64,000 nucleotides of DNA from Molossus alvarezi (GCA_037176705.1 JBAWUJ010000076.1:310001-374000); one strand, 5' to 3'; positions 1 to 9,019 are shown, counted from the stretch's first letter. The notes: generated from the letters alone by a model not told the origin. Numbers and translations: made by a program.

Positions 1-31
1 AGGTGCGCAGCTGGCTGGCTGTGGGGGGACC

Positions 32-36
32 AAAAA
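32..36 (-). terminator. T5 backup Pol III terminator beyond copy 1
   Basis: The plus-strand A5 is a run of five T on the 5S strand, about 10 bp past the 5S 3' end. It recurs after every copy. In copies 1, 2, 23 and 24, where the proximal T-run is only TTT, it would be the first run long enough to stop Pol III. Confidence 0.6.
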
Positions 37-45
37 GGAGCGGCC

Positions 46-166
46 AAAGCCTACAGCACCCGGCATTCCCAGGCGGTCTCCCATCCAAGTCCTGACCGGG
101 CCCGACCCTGCTTAGCTTCCCAGATCCCACGAGATCGGGCGCGTTCAGGGTGGTATGGCCGGAGAC
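46..166 (-). rRNA. 5S rRNA-like copy 1 (reference description)
   Basis: Read on the minus strand from 166 down to 46, this aligns without gaps to the 121-nt mammalian 5S rRNA gene. The differences from recalled human 5S are A5C, C39G, T40G, C46G, T69C, T73C, T76G and A103G, shared by every copy in the window. The A box (nt 50-64) and C box (nt 80-97) are unchanged; the intermediate element has T69C. On the standard 5S fold, A5C leaves a C-U mismatch in helix I, C46G breaks a helix III pair, C39G and T40G fall in loop C, and T73C and T76G fall in loop E. T69C and A103G keep helix V paired. I infer a transcribable but probably non-ribosomal 5S variant or pseudogene. This copy also has TTTG instead of TTTT at its 3' end. 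A functional variant 5S cannot be excluded. Confidence 0.88.
70..117 (-). promoter_or_regulatory. internal control region (A box, IE, C box) of 5S copy 1
   Basis: In 5S numbering nt n lies at position 167-n. The A box (nt 50-64) is at 103-117 and the C box (nt 80-97) at 70-87; both match mammalian 5S exactly. The intermediate element (nt 67-72, 95-100) reads CCCGGT instead of CCTGGT. In animal 5S genes this region binds TFIIIA and then TFIIIC/TFIIIB. The same arrangement recurs in every copy, with a second IE change (G70A) in copies 58 and 100. Confidence 0.75.
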
Positions 167-170
167 GTTG

Positions 171-178
171 GCGGCCGC
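171..178. other. NotI palindrome next to each 5S start
   Basis: The 8-bp NotI site GCGGCCGC lies at -5 to -12 from the 5S start, inside a 10-bp palindrome (170-179). It recurs in every monomer I inspected. The site is blocked by CpG methylation, so it could report both the monomer ladder and the methylation state. Confidence 0.85.
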
Positions 179-186
179 CTCCAGGC

Positions 187-198
187 GCCCTAAGAGTC
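187..198 (-). promoter_or_regulatory. D-box-like 5S upstream element (one per monomer)
   Basis: The minus strand reads GACTCTTAGGGC at -21 to -32 from the 5S start. The mammalian 5S D box, as I remember it, is GGCTCTTGGGGC at about this distance, so there are two mismatches in 12. The element is unchanged in all monomers I inspected, always 21 bp past the right end of a 5S copy. In mammals the D box raises Pol III transcription of 5S genes. Confidence 0.6.
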
Positions 199-298
199 CA
201 GCGCCTGGGCTGGCAGCCCCCCGGGCAGCCCCCCCGGCCGCCAGGCGGAGCGCGGACCGGCCCCTCTCAGCTCTCGGGGACCCAGGCGCGCGGTCCGT

Positions 299-305
299 CC
301 CGCCC
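299..305 (-). promoter_or_regulatory. GC box in spacer (one per monomer)
   Basis: The minus strand reads GGGCGGG about 133-139 bp upstream of the 5S start. This fits an Sp1/KLF-type GC box. In so GC-rich a spacer the match could be chance, so function is uncertain. Confidence 0.4.
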
Positions 306-343
306 AGCCTCGAACCAGGTCCTCACCGCGGAGCTCGGCAGGC

Positions 344-355
344 CGCGCATGCGCA
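344..355. promoter_or_regulatory. NRF1-type palindrome (one per monomer)
   Basis: CGCGCATGCGCA matches the NRF1 consensus YGCGCAYGCGCR in full, 178 bp upstream of the 5S start. Monomers fall into three states. C-first sites like this one keep the whole consensus. A-first sites (family B and others) lose one flanking base. Family D has A first and T last, leaving only the GCGCATGCGC core. Recurrence in every monomer gives about 108 sites in the window. Confidence 0.6.
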
Positions 356-546
356 GTCCAGGGGCCACAAGGTCTGCGCCTGGGGGGCCGGGGGGCCGCC
401 CCACGGGGCTGCGCTGCCCCACCGGCGGGCGCGGGCGCCCGCGAGTTGCGGCGCCTTGCGCGGCGGCCTGCTGGTGTGCTGCTGGGGCGTGGGGGGATCC
501 CCTCTGGGCCCCAGATTCCCTCGCTCGGCCCCCGGCGTGGGCTGGG

Positions 547-561
547 GCGCGTGCGTGCGTG
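547..561. other. alternating GC/GT tract (Z-DNA-prone)
   Basis: Fifteen bases alternate purine and pyrimidine (GCGCGTGCGTGCGTG). The tract recurs in every monomer, about 80 bp beyond the 3' end of the next 5S copy. Such tracts favour left-handed DNA under negative supercoiling. No function is shown. Confidence 0.5.
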
Positions 562-636
562 GGCTGCGTGGCCCTCGGCCCGAAGCGCGGCAGGTGCGCA
601 GCTGGCTGGCTGTGGGGGGACCAAAAAGGAGCGGCC

Positions 637-757
637 AAAGCCTACAGCACCCGGCATTCCCAGGCGGTCTCCCATCCAAGTCCTGACCGGGCCCGACCCT
701 GCTTAGCTTCCCAGATCCCACGAGATCGGGCGCGTTCAGGGTGGTATGGCCGGAGAC
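637..757 (-). rRNA. 5S rRNA-like copy 2
   Basis: Array consensus inside the 121 nt. The proximal terminator is TTTG. Promoter side: family A. Confidence 0.86.
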
Positions 758-1225
758 GTTGGCGGCCGCCTCCAGGCGCCCTAAGAGTCCAGCGCCTGGG
801 CTGGCAGCCCCCCGGGCAGCCCCCCGGCCGCCAGGCGGAGCGCGGACCGGCCCCTCTCAGCTCTCGGGGACCCAGGCGCGCGGTCCGTCCCGCCCAGCCT
901 CGAACCAGGTCCTCACCGCGGAGCTCGGCAGGCCGCGCATGCGCAGTCCAGGGGCCCCAAGGTCTGCGCCTGGGGGGCCGGGGGGTCCGCCCCACGGGGC
1001 TGCGCTGCCCCACCGGCGGGCGCGGGCGCCCGCGAGTTGCGGCGCCTTGCGCGGCGGCCTGCTGGTGTGCTGCTGGGGCGTGGGGGGTCCCCTCTGGGCC
1101 CCAGATTCCCTCGCTCGGCCCCCTGCGTGGGCTGGGGCGCGTGCGTGCGTGGGCTGCGTGGCCCTCGGCCCGAAGCGCGGCAGGTGCGCAGCTGGCTGGC
1201 TGTGGGGGGACCAAAAAGGAGCGGC

Positions 1226-1229
1226 AAAA
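1226..1229 (-). terminator. TTTT terminator at the 3' end of 5S copy 3
   Basis: Four T at 5S nt 119-122 form the normal proximal terminator. It is present after all copies except 1, 2, 23 and 24, where the fourth T is G. The T5 tract follows at 1213-1217. Confidence 0.65.
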
Positions 1230-1347
1230 GCCTACAGCACCCGGCATTCCCAGGCGGTCTCCCATCCAAGTCCTGACCGGGCCCGACCCTGCTTAGCTTC
1301 CCAGATCCCACGAGATCGGGCGCGTTCAGGGTGGTATGGCCGGAGAC
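1227..1347 (-). rRNA. 5S rRNA-like copy 3
   Basis: Array consensus with TTTT. Promoter side: family B. Confidence 0.86.
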
Positions 1348-1921
1348 GTTGGCGGCCGCCTCCAGGCGCCCTAAGAGTCCAGCGCCTGGGCTGGCAGCCC
1401 CCCGGGCAGCCCCCCCGGCCGCCAGGCGGAGCGCGGACCGGCCCCTCTCAGCACTCGGGGACCCAGGCGCGCGGTCCATCCCGCCCAGCCTCGAACCAGG
1501 TCCTCACCGCGGAGCTCGGCAGGCAGCGCATGCGCAGTCCAGGGGCCCCAAGGTCTGCGCCTGGGGGGCCGGGGGTCCGCCCCTCGGGGCTGCGCTGCCC
1601 CACCGGCGGGCGCGGGCGCCCGCGAGTTGCGGCGCCTTGCTCGGCGGCCTGCTGGTGTGCGGCTGGGGCGTGCGGGGATCCCCTCTGGGCCCCAGATTCC
1701 CTCGCTCGGCCCCCGGCGTGGGCTGGGGCGCGTGCGTGCGTGGGCTGCGTGGCCCTCGGCCCGAAGCGCGGCAGGTGCGCAGCTGGCTGGCTGTGGGGGG
1801 ACCAAAAAGGAGCGGCAAAAGCCTACAGCGCCCGGCATTCCCAGGCGGTCTCCCATCCAAGTCCTGACCGGGCCCGACCCTGCTTAGCTTCCCAGATCCC
1901 ACGAGATCGGGCGCGTTCAGG
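1331..1921 (-). repeat. monomer family B (591 bp, CTCGG/CGGCTGG type)
   Basis: Marked by TTGCTCGG, GTGCGGCTGG and GCGGGGATCC. Members start at 1331, 4281, 7822, 10185, 10776, 13730, 17271, 17862, 23767, 24358, 29673, 32041, 32632, 36776, 37367, 42098, 43870, 46258, 46849, 48625, 49216, 50991, 53356, 53947, 55722, 56907, 57498 and 61642. Most run into a 5S copy with T109C. A sub-branch with CTTGCGGGG starts at 29673, 43870, 46849, 49216, 53947 and 55722. Confidence 0.75.
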
Positions 1922-1938
1922 GTGGTATGGCCGGAGAC
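1818..1938 (-). rRNA. 5S rRNA-like copy 4
   Basis: T109C at 1830. Promoter side: family C (crossover type). Confidence 0.86.
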
Positions 1939-2407
1939 GTTGGCGGCCGCCTCCAGGCGCCCTAAGAGTCCAGCGCCTGGGCTGGCAGCCCCCCGGGCAG
2001 CCCCCCGGCCGCCAGGCGGAGCGCGGACCGGCCCCTCTCAGCTCTCGGGGACCCAGGCGCGCGGTCCGTCCCGCCCAGCCTCGAACCAGGTCCTCACCGC
2101 GGAGCTCGGCAGGCCGCGCATGCGCAGTCCAGGGGCCCCAAGGTCTGCGCCTGGGGGGCCGGGGGTCCGCCCCTCGGGGCTGCGCTGCCCCACCGGCGGG
2201 CGCGGGCGCCCGCGAGTTGCGGCGCCTTGCGCGGCGGCCTGCTGGTGTGCTGCTGGGGCGTGGGGGGATCCCCTCTGGGCCCCAGATTCCCTCGCTCGGC
2301 CCCCGGCGTGGGCTGGGGCGCGTGCGTGCGTGGGCTGCGTGGCCCTCGGCCCGAAGCATGGCAGGTGCGCAGCTAGCTGGCTGTGGGGGGACCAAAAAGG
2401 AGCGGCA

Positions 2408-2528
2408 AAAGCCTACAGCACCCGGCATTCCCAGGCGGTCTCCCATCCAAGTCCTGACCGGGCCCGACCCTGCTTAGCTTCCCAGATCCCACGAGATCGG
2501 GCACGTTCAGGGTGGTATGGCCGGAGAC
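2408..2528 (-). rRNA. 5S rRNA-like copy 5
   Basis: C26T at 2503. Promoter side: 589-bp A variant. Confidence 0.86.
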
Positions 2529-2996
2529 GTTGGCGGCCGCCTCCAGGCGCCCTAAGAGTCCAGCGCCTGGGCTGGCAGCCCCCCGGGCAGCCCCCCGGCC
2601 GCCAGGCGGAGCGCGGACCGGCCCCTCTCAGCTCTCGGGGACCCAGGCGCGCGGTCCGTCCCGCCCAGCCTCGAACCAGGTCCTCACCGCGGAGCTCGGC
2701 AGGCCGCGCATGCGCAGTCCAGGGGCCCCAAGGTCTGCGCCTGGGGGGCCGGGGGTCCGCCCCACGGGGCTGCGCTGCCCCACCGGCGGGCGCGGGCGCC
2801 CGCGAGTTGCGGCGCCTTGCGCGGCGGCCTGCTGGTGTGCTGCTGGGGCGTGGGGGGTCCCCTCTGGGCCCCAGATTCCCTCGCTCGGCCCCCGGCGTGG
2901 GCTGGGGCGCGTGCGTGCGTGGGCTGCGTGGCCCTCGGCCCGAAGCGCGGCAGGTGCGCAGCTGGCTGACTATGGGGGGACCAAAAAGGAGCGGCA

Positions 2997-3117
2997 AAAG
3001 CCTACAGCACCCGGCATTCCCAGGCGGTCTCCCATCCAAGTCCTGACCGGGCCCGACCCTGCTTAGCTTCCCAGATCCCACGAGATCGGGCGCGTTCAGG
3101 GTGGTATGGCCGGAGAC
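2997..3117 (-). rRNA. 5S rRNA-like copy 6
   Basis: Array consensus. Its 3' flank has the GCTGACTATG change. Promoter side: family A. Confidence 0.86.
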
Positions 3118-3586
3118 GTTGGCGGCCGCCTCCAGGCGCCCTAAGAGTCCAGCGCCTGGGCTGGCAGCCCCCCGGGCAGCCCCCCGGCCGCCAGGCGGAG
3201 CGCGGACCGGCCCCTCTCAGCTCTCGGGGACCCAGGCGCGCGGTCCGTCCCGCCCAGCCTCGAACCAGGTCCTCACCGCGGAGCTCGGCAGGCCGCGCAT
3301 GCGCAGTCCAGGGGCCCCAAGGTCTGCGCCTGGGGGGCCGGGGGGTCCGCCCCACGGGGCTGCGCTGCCCCACCGGCGGGCGCGGGCGCCCGCGAGTTGC
3401 GGCGCCTTGCGCGGCGGCCTGCTGGTGTGCTGCTGGGGCGTGGGGGGTCCCCTCTGGGCCCCAGATTCCCTCGCTCGGCCCCCGGCGTGGGCTGGGGCGC
3501 GTGCGTGCGTGGGCTGCGTGGCCCTCGGCCCGAAGCGCGGCAGGTGCGCAGCTGGCTGGCTGTGGGGGGACCAAAAAGGAGCGGCA

Positions 3587-3707
3587 AAAGCCTACAGCGC
3601 CCGGCATTCCCAGGCGGTCTCCCATCCAAGTCCTGACCGGGCCCGACCCTGCTTAGCTTCCCAGATCCCACGAGATCGGGCGCGTTCAGGGTGGTATGGC
3701 CGGAGAC
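3587..3707 (-). rRNA. 5S rRNA-like copy 7
   Basis: T109C, here after a family A 3' flank rather than B. Promoter side: family A. Confidence 0.86.
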
Positions 3708-4280
3708 GTTGGCGGCCGCCTCCAGGCGCCCTAAGAGTCCAGCGCCTGGGCTGGCAGCCCCCCGGGCAGCCCCCCGGCCGCCAGGCGGAGCGCGGACCGG
3801 CCCCTCTCAGCTCTCGGGGACCCAGGCGCGCGGTCCGTCCCGCCCAGCCTCGAACCAGGTCCTCACCGCGGAGCTCGGCAGGCCGCGCATGCGCAGTCCA
3901 GGGGCCCCAAGGTCTGCGCCTGGGGGGCCGGGGGGTCCGCCCCACGGGGCTGCGCTGCCCCACCGGCGGGCGCGGGCGCCCGCGAGTTGCGGCGCCTTGC
4001 GCGGCGGCCTGCTGGTGTGCTGCTGGGGCGTGGGGGGTCCCCTCTGGGCCCCAGATTCCCTCGCTCGGCCCCCGGCGTGGGCTGGGGCGCGTGCGTGCGT
4101 GGGCTGCGTGGCCCTCGGCCCGAAGCGCGGCAGGTGCGCAGCTGGCTGGCTGTGGGGGGACCAAAAAGGAGCGGCAAAAGCCTACAGCACCCGGCATTCC
4201 CAGGCGGTCTCCCATCCAAGTCCTGACCGGGCCCGACCCTGCTTAGCTTCCCAGATCCCACGAGATCGGGCGCGTTCAGG
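3691..4280 (-). repeat. monomer family A (590 bp, base type)
   Basis: Marked by a G6 run before TCCGCCCCAC, CGGCGGGCG, TTGCGCGG and a GGGGGGTCCCC junction. Members start at 741, 3101, 3691, 4872, 6642, 7232, 8413, 9594, 11367, 15500, 16090, 16681, 18453, 20818, 21409, 22587, 23177, 24949, 27314, 27905, 29083, 40917, 41508, 42689 and 51582. Close variants start at 2512, 6053 and 14911 (589 bp, G5 run), 11957, 30264 and 44482. Those at 47441, 49807 and 54538 carry GGATCC and CTGCATGG. Confidence 0.75.
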
Positions 4281-4297
4281 GTGGTATGGCCGGAGAC
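4177..4297 (-). rRNA. 5S rRNA-like copy 8
   Basis: Array consensus. Promoter side: family B. Confidence 0.86.
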
Positions 4298-4767
4298 GTT
4301 GGCGGCCGCCTCCAGGCGCCCTAAGAGTCCAGCGCCTGGGCTGGCAGCCCCCCGGGCAGCCCCCCCGGCCGCCAGGCGGAGCGCGGACCGGCCCCTCTCA
4401 GCACTCGGGGACCCAGGCGCGCGGTCCATCCCGCCCAGCCTCGAACCAGGTCCTCACCGCGGAGCTCGGCAGGCAGCGCATGCGCAGTCCAGGGGCCCCA
4501 AGGTCTGCGCCTGGGGGGCCGGGGGTCCGCCCCTCGGGGCTGCGCTGCCCCACCGGCGGGCGCGGGCGCCCGCGAGTTGCGGCGCCTTGCTCGGCGGCCT
4601 GCTGGTGTGCGGCTGGGGCGTGCGGGGATCCCCTCTGGGCCCCAGATTCCCTCGCTCGGCCCCCGGCGTGGGCTGGGGCGCGTGCGTGCGTGGGCTGCGT
4701 GGCCCTCGGCCCGAAGCGCGGCAGGTGCGCAGCTGGCTGGCTGTGGGGGGACCAAAAAGGAGCGGCA

Positions 4768-4888
4768 AAAGCCTACAGCGCCCGGCATTCCCAGGCGGTC
4801 TCCCATCCAAGTCCTGACCGGGCCCGACCCTGCTTAGCTTCCCAGATCCCACGAGATCGGGCGCGTTCAGGGTGGTATGGCCGGAGAC
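4768..4888 (-). rRNA. 5S rRNA-like copy 9
   Basis: T109C. Promoter side: family A. Confidence 0.86.
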
Positions 4889-5357
4889 GTTGGCGGCCGC
4901 CTCCAGGCGCCCTAAGAGTCCAGCGCCTGGGCTGGCAGCCCCCCGGGCAGCCCCCCGGCCGCCAGGCGGAGCGCGGACCGGCCCCTCTCAGCTCTCGGGG
5001 ACCCAGGCGCGCGGTCCGTCCCGCCCAGCCTCGAACCAGGTCCTCACCGCGGAGCTCGGCAGGCCGCGCATGCGCAGTCCAGGGGCCCCAAGGTCTGCGC
5101 CTGGGGGGCCGGGGGGTCCGCCCCACGGGGCTGCGCTGCCCCACCGGCGGGCGCGGGCGCCCGCGAGTTGCGGCGCCTTGCGCGGCGGCCTGCTGGTGTG
5201 CTGCTGGGGCGTGGGGGGTCCCCTCTGGGCCCCAGATTCCCTCGCTCGGCCCCCGGCGTGGGCTGGGGCGCGTGCGTGCGTGGGCTGCGTGGCCCTCGGC
5301 CCGAAGCGCGGCAGGTGCGCAGCTGGCTGGCTGTGGGGGGACCAAAAAGGAGCGGCA

Positions 5358-5478
5358 AAAGCCTACAGCACCCGGCATTCCCAGGCGGTCTCCCATCCAA
5401 GTCCTGACCGGGCCCGACCCTGCTTAGCTTCCCAGATCCCACGAGATCGGGCGCGTTCAGGGTGGTATGGCCGGAGAC
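5358..5478 (-). rRNA. 5S rRNA-like copy 10
   Basis: Array consensus. Promoter side: family C. Confidence 0.86.
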
Positions 5479-6052
5479 GTTGGCGGCCGCCTCCAGGCGC
5501 CCTAAGAGTCCAGCGCCTGGGCTGGCAGCCCCCCGGGCAGCCCCCCCGGCCGCCAGGCGGAGCGCGGACCGGCCCCTCTCAGCTCTCGGGGACCCAGGCG
5601 CGCGGTCCGTCCCGCCCAGCCTCGAACCAGGTCCTCACCGCGGAGCTCGGCAGGCCGCGCATGCGCAGTCCAGGGGCCCCAAGGTCTGCGCCTGGGGGGC
5701 CGGGGGTCCGCCCCTCGGGGCTGCGCTGCCCCACCGGCGGGCGCGGGCGCCCGCGAGTTGCGGCGCCTTGCGCGGCGGCCTGCTGGTGTGCTGCTGGGGC
5801 GTGGGGGGATCCCCTCTGGGCCCCAGATTCCCTCGCTCGGCCCCCGGCGTGGGCTGGGGCGCGTGCGTGCGTGGGCTGCGTGGCCCTCGGCCCGAAGCAT
5901 GGCAGGTGCGCAGCTAGCTGGCTGTGGGGGGACCAAAAAGGAGCGGCAAAAGCCTACAGCACCCGGCATTCCCAGGCGGTCTCCCATCCAAGTCCTGACC
6001 GGGCCCGACCCTGCTTAGCTTCCCAGATCCCACGAGATCGGGCACGTTCAGG
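5462..6052 (-). repeat. monomer family C (590-591 bp, GCATGGCAGG type)
   Basis: Marked by CCGCCCCTCGG with TTGCGCGG, GGGGGGATCC and GAAGCATGG. Members start at 1922, 5462, 9003 and 14321. A related type without CATGG (C2) starts at 33223, 37958, 58089 and 62233. Members at 1922 and 14321 have six C instead of seven near the 5S side and look like crossover products with family A. Confidence 0.7.
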
Positions 6053-6069
6053 GTGGTATGGCCGGAGAC
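5949..6069 (-). rRNA. 5S rRNA-like copy 11
   Basis: C26T at 6044. Promoter side: 589-bp A variant. Confidence 0.86.
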
Positions 6070-6537
6070 GTTGGCGGCCGCCTCCAGGCGCCCTAAGAGT
6101 CCAGCGCCTGGGCTGGCAGCCCCCCGGGCAGCCCCCCGGCCGCCAGGCGGAGCGCGGACCGGCCCCTCTCAGCTCTCGGGGACCCAGGCGCGCGGTCCGT
6201 CCCGCCCAGCCTCGAACCAGGTCCTCACCGCGGAGCTCGGCAGGCCGCGCATGCGCAGTCCAGGGGCCCCAAGGTCTGCGCCTGGGGGGCCGGGGGTCCG
6301 CCCCACGGGGCTGCGCTGCCCCACCGGCGGGCGCGGGCGCCCGCGAGTTGCGGCGCCTTGCGCGGCGGCCTGCTGGTGTGCTGCTGGGGCGTGGGGGGTC
6401 CCCTCTGGGCCCCAGATTCCCTCGCTCGGCCCCCGGCGTGGGCTGGGGCGCGTGCGTGCGTGGGCTGCGTGGCCCTCGGCCCGAAGCGCGGCAGGTGCGC
6501 AGCTGGCTGACTATGGGGGGACCAAAAAGGAGCGGCA

Positions 6538-6658
6538 AAAGCCTACAGCACCCGGCATTCCCAGGCGGTCTCCCATCCAAGTCCTGACCGGGCCCGACCC
6601 TGCTTAGCTTCCCAGATCCCACGAGATCGGGCGCGTTCAGGGTGGTATGGCCGGAGAC
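6538..6658 (-). rRNA. 5S rRNA-like copy 12
   Basis: Array consensus, with GCTGACTATG in its 3' flank. Promoter side: family A. Confidence 0.86.
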
Positions 6659-7127
6659 GTTGGCGGCCGCCTCCAGGCGCCCTAAGAGTCCAGCGCCTGG
6701 GCTGGCAGCCCCCCGGGCAGCCCCCCGGCCGCCAGGCGGAGCGCGGACCGGCCCCTCTCAGCTCTCGGGGACCCAGGCGCGCGGTCCGTCCCGCCCAGCC
6801 TCGAACCAGGTCCTCACCGCGGAGCTCGGCAGGCCGCGCATGCGCAGTCCAGGGGCCCCAAGGTCTGCGCCTGGGGGGCCGGGGGGTCCGCCCCACGGGG
6901 CTGCGCTGCCCCACCGGCGGGCGCGGGCGCCCGCGAGTTGCGGCGCCTTGCGCGGCGGCCTGCTGGTGTGCTGCTGGGGCGTGGGGGGTCCCCTCTGGGC
7001 CCCAGATTCCCTCGCTCGGCCCCCGGCGTGGGCTGGGGCGCGTGCGTGCGTGGGCTGCGTGGCCCTCGGCCCGAAGCGCGGCAGGTGCGCAGCTGGCTGG
7101 CTGTGGGGGGACCAAAAAGGAGCGGCA

Positions 7128-7248
7128 AAAGCCTACAGCGCCCGGCATTCCCAGGCGGTCTCCCATCCAAGTCCTGACCGGGCCCGACCCTGCTTAGCTT
7201 CCCAGATCCCACGAGATCGGGCGCGTTCAGGGTGGTATGGCCGGAGAC
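7128..7248 (-). rRNA. 5S rRNA-like copy 13
   Basis: T109C. Promoter side: family A. Confidence 0.86.
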
Positions 7249-7717
7249 GTTGGCGGCCGCCTCCAGGCGCCCTAAGAGTCCAGCGCCTGGGCTGGCAGCC
7301 CCCCGGGCAGCCCCCCGGCCGCCAGGCGGAGCGCGGACCGGCCCCTCTCAGCTCTCGGGGACCCAGGCGCGCGGTCCGTCCCGCCCAGCCTCGAACCAGG
7401 TCCTCACCGCGGAGCTCGGCAGGCCGCGCATGCGCAGTCCAGGGGCCCCAAGGTCTGCGCCTGGGGGGCCGGGGGGTCCGCCCCACGGGGCTGCGCTGCC
7501 CCACCGGCGGGCGCGGGCGCCCGCGAGTTGCGGCGCCTTGCGCGGCGGCCTGCTGGTGTGCTGCTGGGGCGTGGGGGGTCCCCTCTGGGCCCCAGATTCC
7601 CTCGCTCGGCCCCCGGCGTGGGCTGGGGCGCGTGCGTGCGTGGGCTGCGTGGCCCTCGGCCCGAAGCGCGGCAGGTGCGCAGCTGGCTGGCTGTGGGGGG
7701 ACCAAAAAGGAGCGGCA

Positions 7718-7838
7718 AAAGCCTACAGCACCCGGCATTCCCAGGCGGTCTCCCATCCAAGTCCTGACCGGGCCCGACCCTGCTTAGCTTCCCAGATCCC
7801 ACGAGATCGGGCGCGTTCAGGGTGGTATGGCCGGAGAC
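7718..7838 (-). rRNA. 5S rRNA-like copy 14
   Basis: Array consensus. Promoter side: family B. Confidence 0.86.
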
Positions 7839-8308
7839 GTTGGCGGCCGCCTCCAGGCGCCCTAAGAGTCCAGCGCCTGGGCTGGCAGCCCCCCGGGCAG
7901 CCCCCCCGGCCGCCAGGCGGAGCGCGGACCGGCCCCTCTCAGCACTCGGGGACCCAGGCGCGCGGTCCATCCCGCCCAGCCTCGAACCAGGTCCTCACCG
8001 CGGAGCTCGGCAGGCAGCGCATGCGCAGTCCAGGGGCCCCAAGGTCTGCGCCTGGGGGGCCGGGGGTCCGCCCCTCGGGGCTGCGCTGCCCCACCGGCGG
8101 GCGCGGGCGCCCGCGAGTTGCGGCGCCTTGCTCGGCGGCCTGCTGGTGTGCGGCTGGGGCGTGCGGGGATCCCCTCTGGGCCCCAGATTCCCTCGCTCGG
8201 CCCCCGGCGTGGGCTGGGGCGCGTGCGTGCGTGGGCTGCGTGGCCCTCGGCCCGAAGCGCGGCAGGTGCGCAGCTGGCTGGCTGTGGGGGGACCAAAAAG
8301 GAGCGGCA

Positions 8309-8429
8309 AAAGCCTACAGCGCCCGGCATTCCCAGGCGGTCTCCCATCCAAGTCCTGACCGGGCCCGACCCTGCTTAGCTTCCCAGATCCCACGAGATCG
8401 GGCGCGTTCAGGGTGGTATGGCCGGAGAC
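8309..8429 (-). rRNA. 5S rRNA-like copy 15
   Basis: T109C. Promoter side: family A. Confidence 0.86.
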
Positions 8430-8898
8430 GTTGGCGGCCGCCTCCAGGCGCCCTAAGAGTCCAGCGCCTGGGCTGGCAGCCCCCCGGGCAGCCCCCCGGC
8501 CGCCAGGCGGAGCGCGGACCGGCCCCTCTCAGCTCTCGGGGACCCAGGCGCGCGGTCCGTCCCGCCCAGCCTCGAACCAGGTCCTCACCGCGGAGCTCGG
8601 CAGGCCGCGCATGCGCAGTCCAGGGGCCCCAAGGTCTGCGCCTGGGGGGCCGGGGGGTCCGCCCCACGGGGCTGCGCTGCCCCACCGGCGGGCGCGGGCG
8701 CCCGCGAGTTGCGGCGCCTTGCGCGGCGGCCTGCTGGTGTGCTGCTGGGGCGTGGGGGGTCCCCTCTGGGCCCCAGATTCCCTCGCTCGGCCCCCGGCGT
8801 GGGCTGGGGCGCGTGCGTGCGTGGGCTGCGTGGCCCTCGGCCCGAAGCGCGGCAGGTGCGCAGCTGGCTGGCTGTGGGGGGACCAAAAAGGAGCGGCA

Positions 8899-9019
8899 AA
8901 AGCCTACAGCACCCGGCATTCCCAGGCGGTCTCCCATCCAAGTCCTGACCGGGCCCGACCCTGCTTAGCTTCCCAGATCCCACGAGATCGGGCGCGTTCA
9001 GGGTGGTATGGCCGGAGAC
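8899..9019 (-). rRNA. 5S rRNA-like copy 16
   Basis: Array consensus. Promoter side: family C. Confidence 0.86.

Larger units (their letters stand above)
167..636. other. representative 5S spacer (470 bp)
   Basis: This stretch separates 5S copies 1 and 2 and stands for all spacers. From the copy 1 start outward it holds the NotI palindrome, D-box-like element, two C-runs of 6-8, GC box, NRF1-type palindrome, paired G-runs, the alternating GC/GT tract and the T5 tract after copy 2. I see no gene in it. Open frames cross it on both strands only because stop codons are rare in this composition. A private T to G change at 395 distinguishes it from the otherwise matching monomers at 12548 and 13139. 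Confidence 0.8.
741..3690 (-). repeat. higher-order block, 5 monomers (A B C A A)
   Basis: This 2950-bp block matches 3691-7231 except that one A monomer (the 4872 type) is missing. Its third monomer joins an A-like start to a family C end. A private C for G at the CCCTGCGTGG site near 1122 marks its first monomer. Confidence 0.65.
3691..7231 (-). repeat. higher-order block, 6 monomers (A B A C A A), 3541 bp
   Basis: Monomer spacings are 590, 591, 590, 591, 589 and 590 bp. The order resumes at 7232 for four monomers (to about 9593), so the unit repeats with period 3541 bp. Confidence 0.7.

Noticed and set aside
99..135. tRNA-like A/B box arrangement
   Set aside because: The boxes belong to the 5S internal control region and no cloverleaf can be drawn around them.
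46..166. 5S-derived SINE
   Set aside because: Copies are in strict head-to-tail order with a constant spacer, with no A-rich tail or target-site duplications.
420..433. CTCF-core-like CCACCGGCGGGCGC
   Set aside because: It differs from the remembered CTCF core at two informative positions, and similar strings are expected by chance in this composition.
150..686. Recurrent open frame of about 178 codons, one per monomer
   Set aside because: It covers spacer plus antisense 5S and is open because stop codons are rare at this GC content. It shows no domain, signal peptide or start context that sets it apart.
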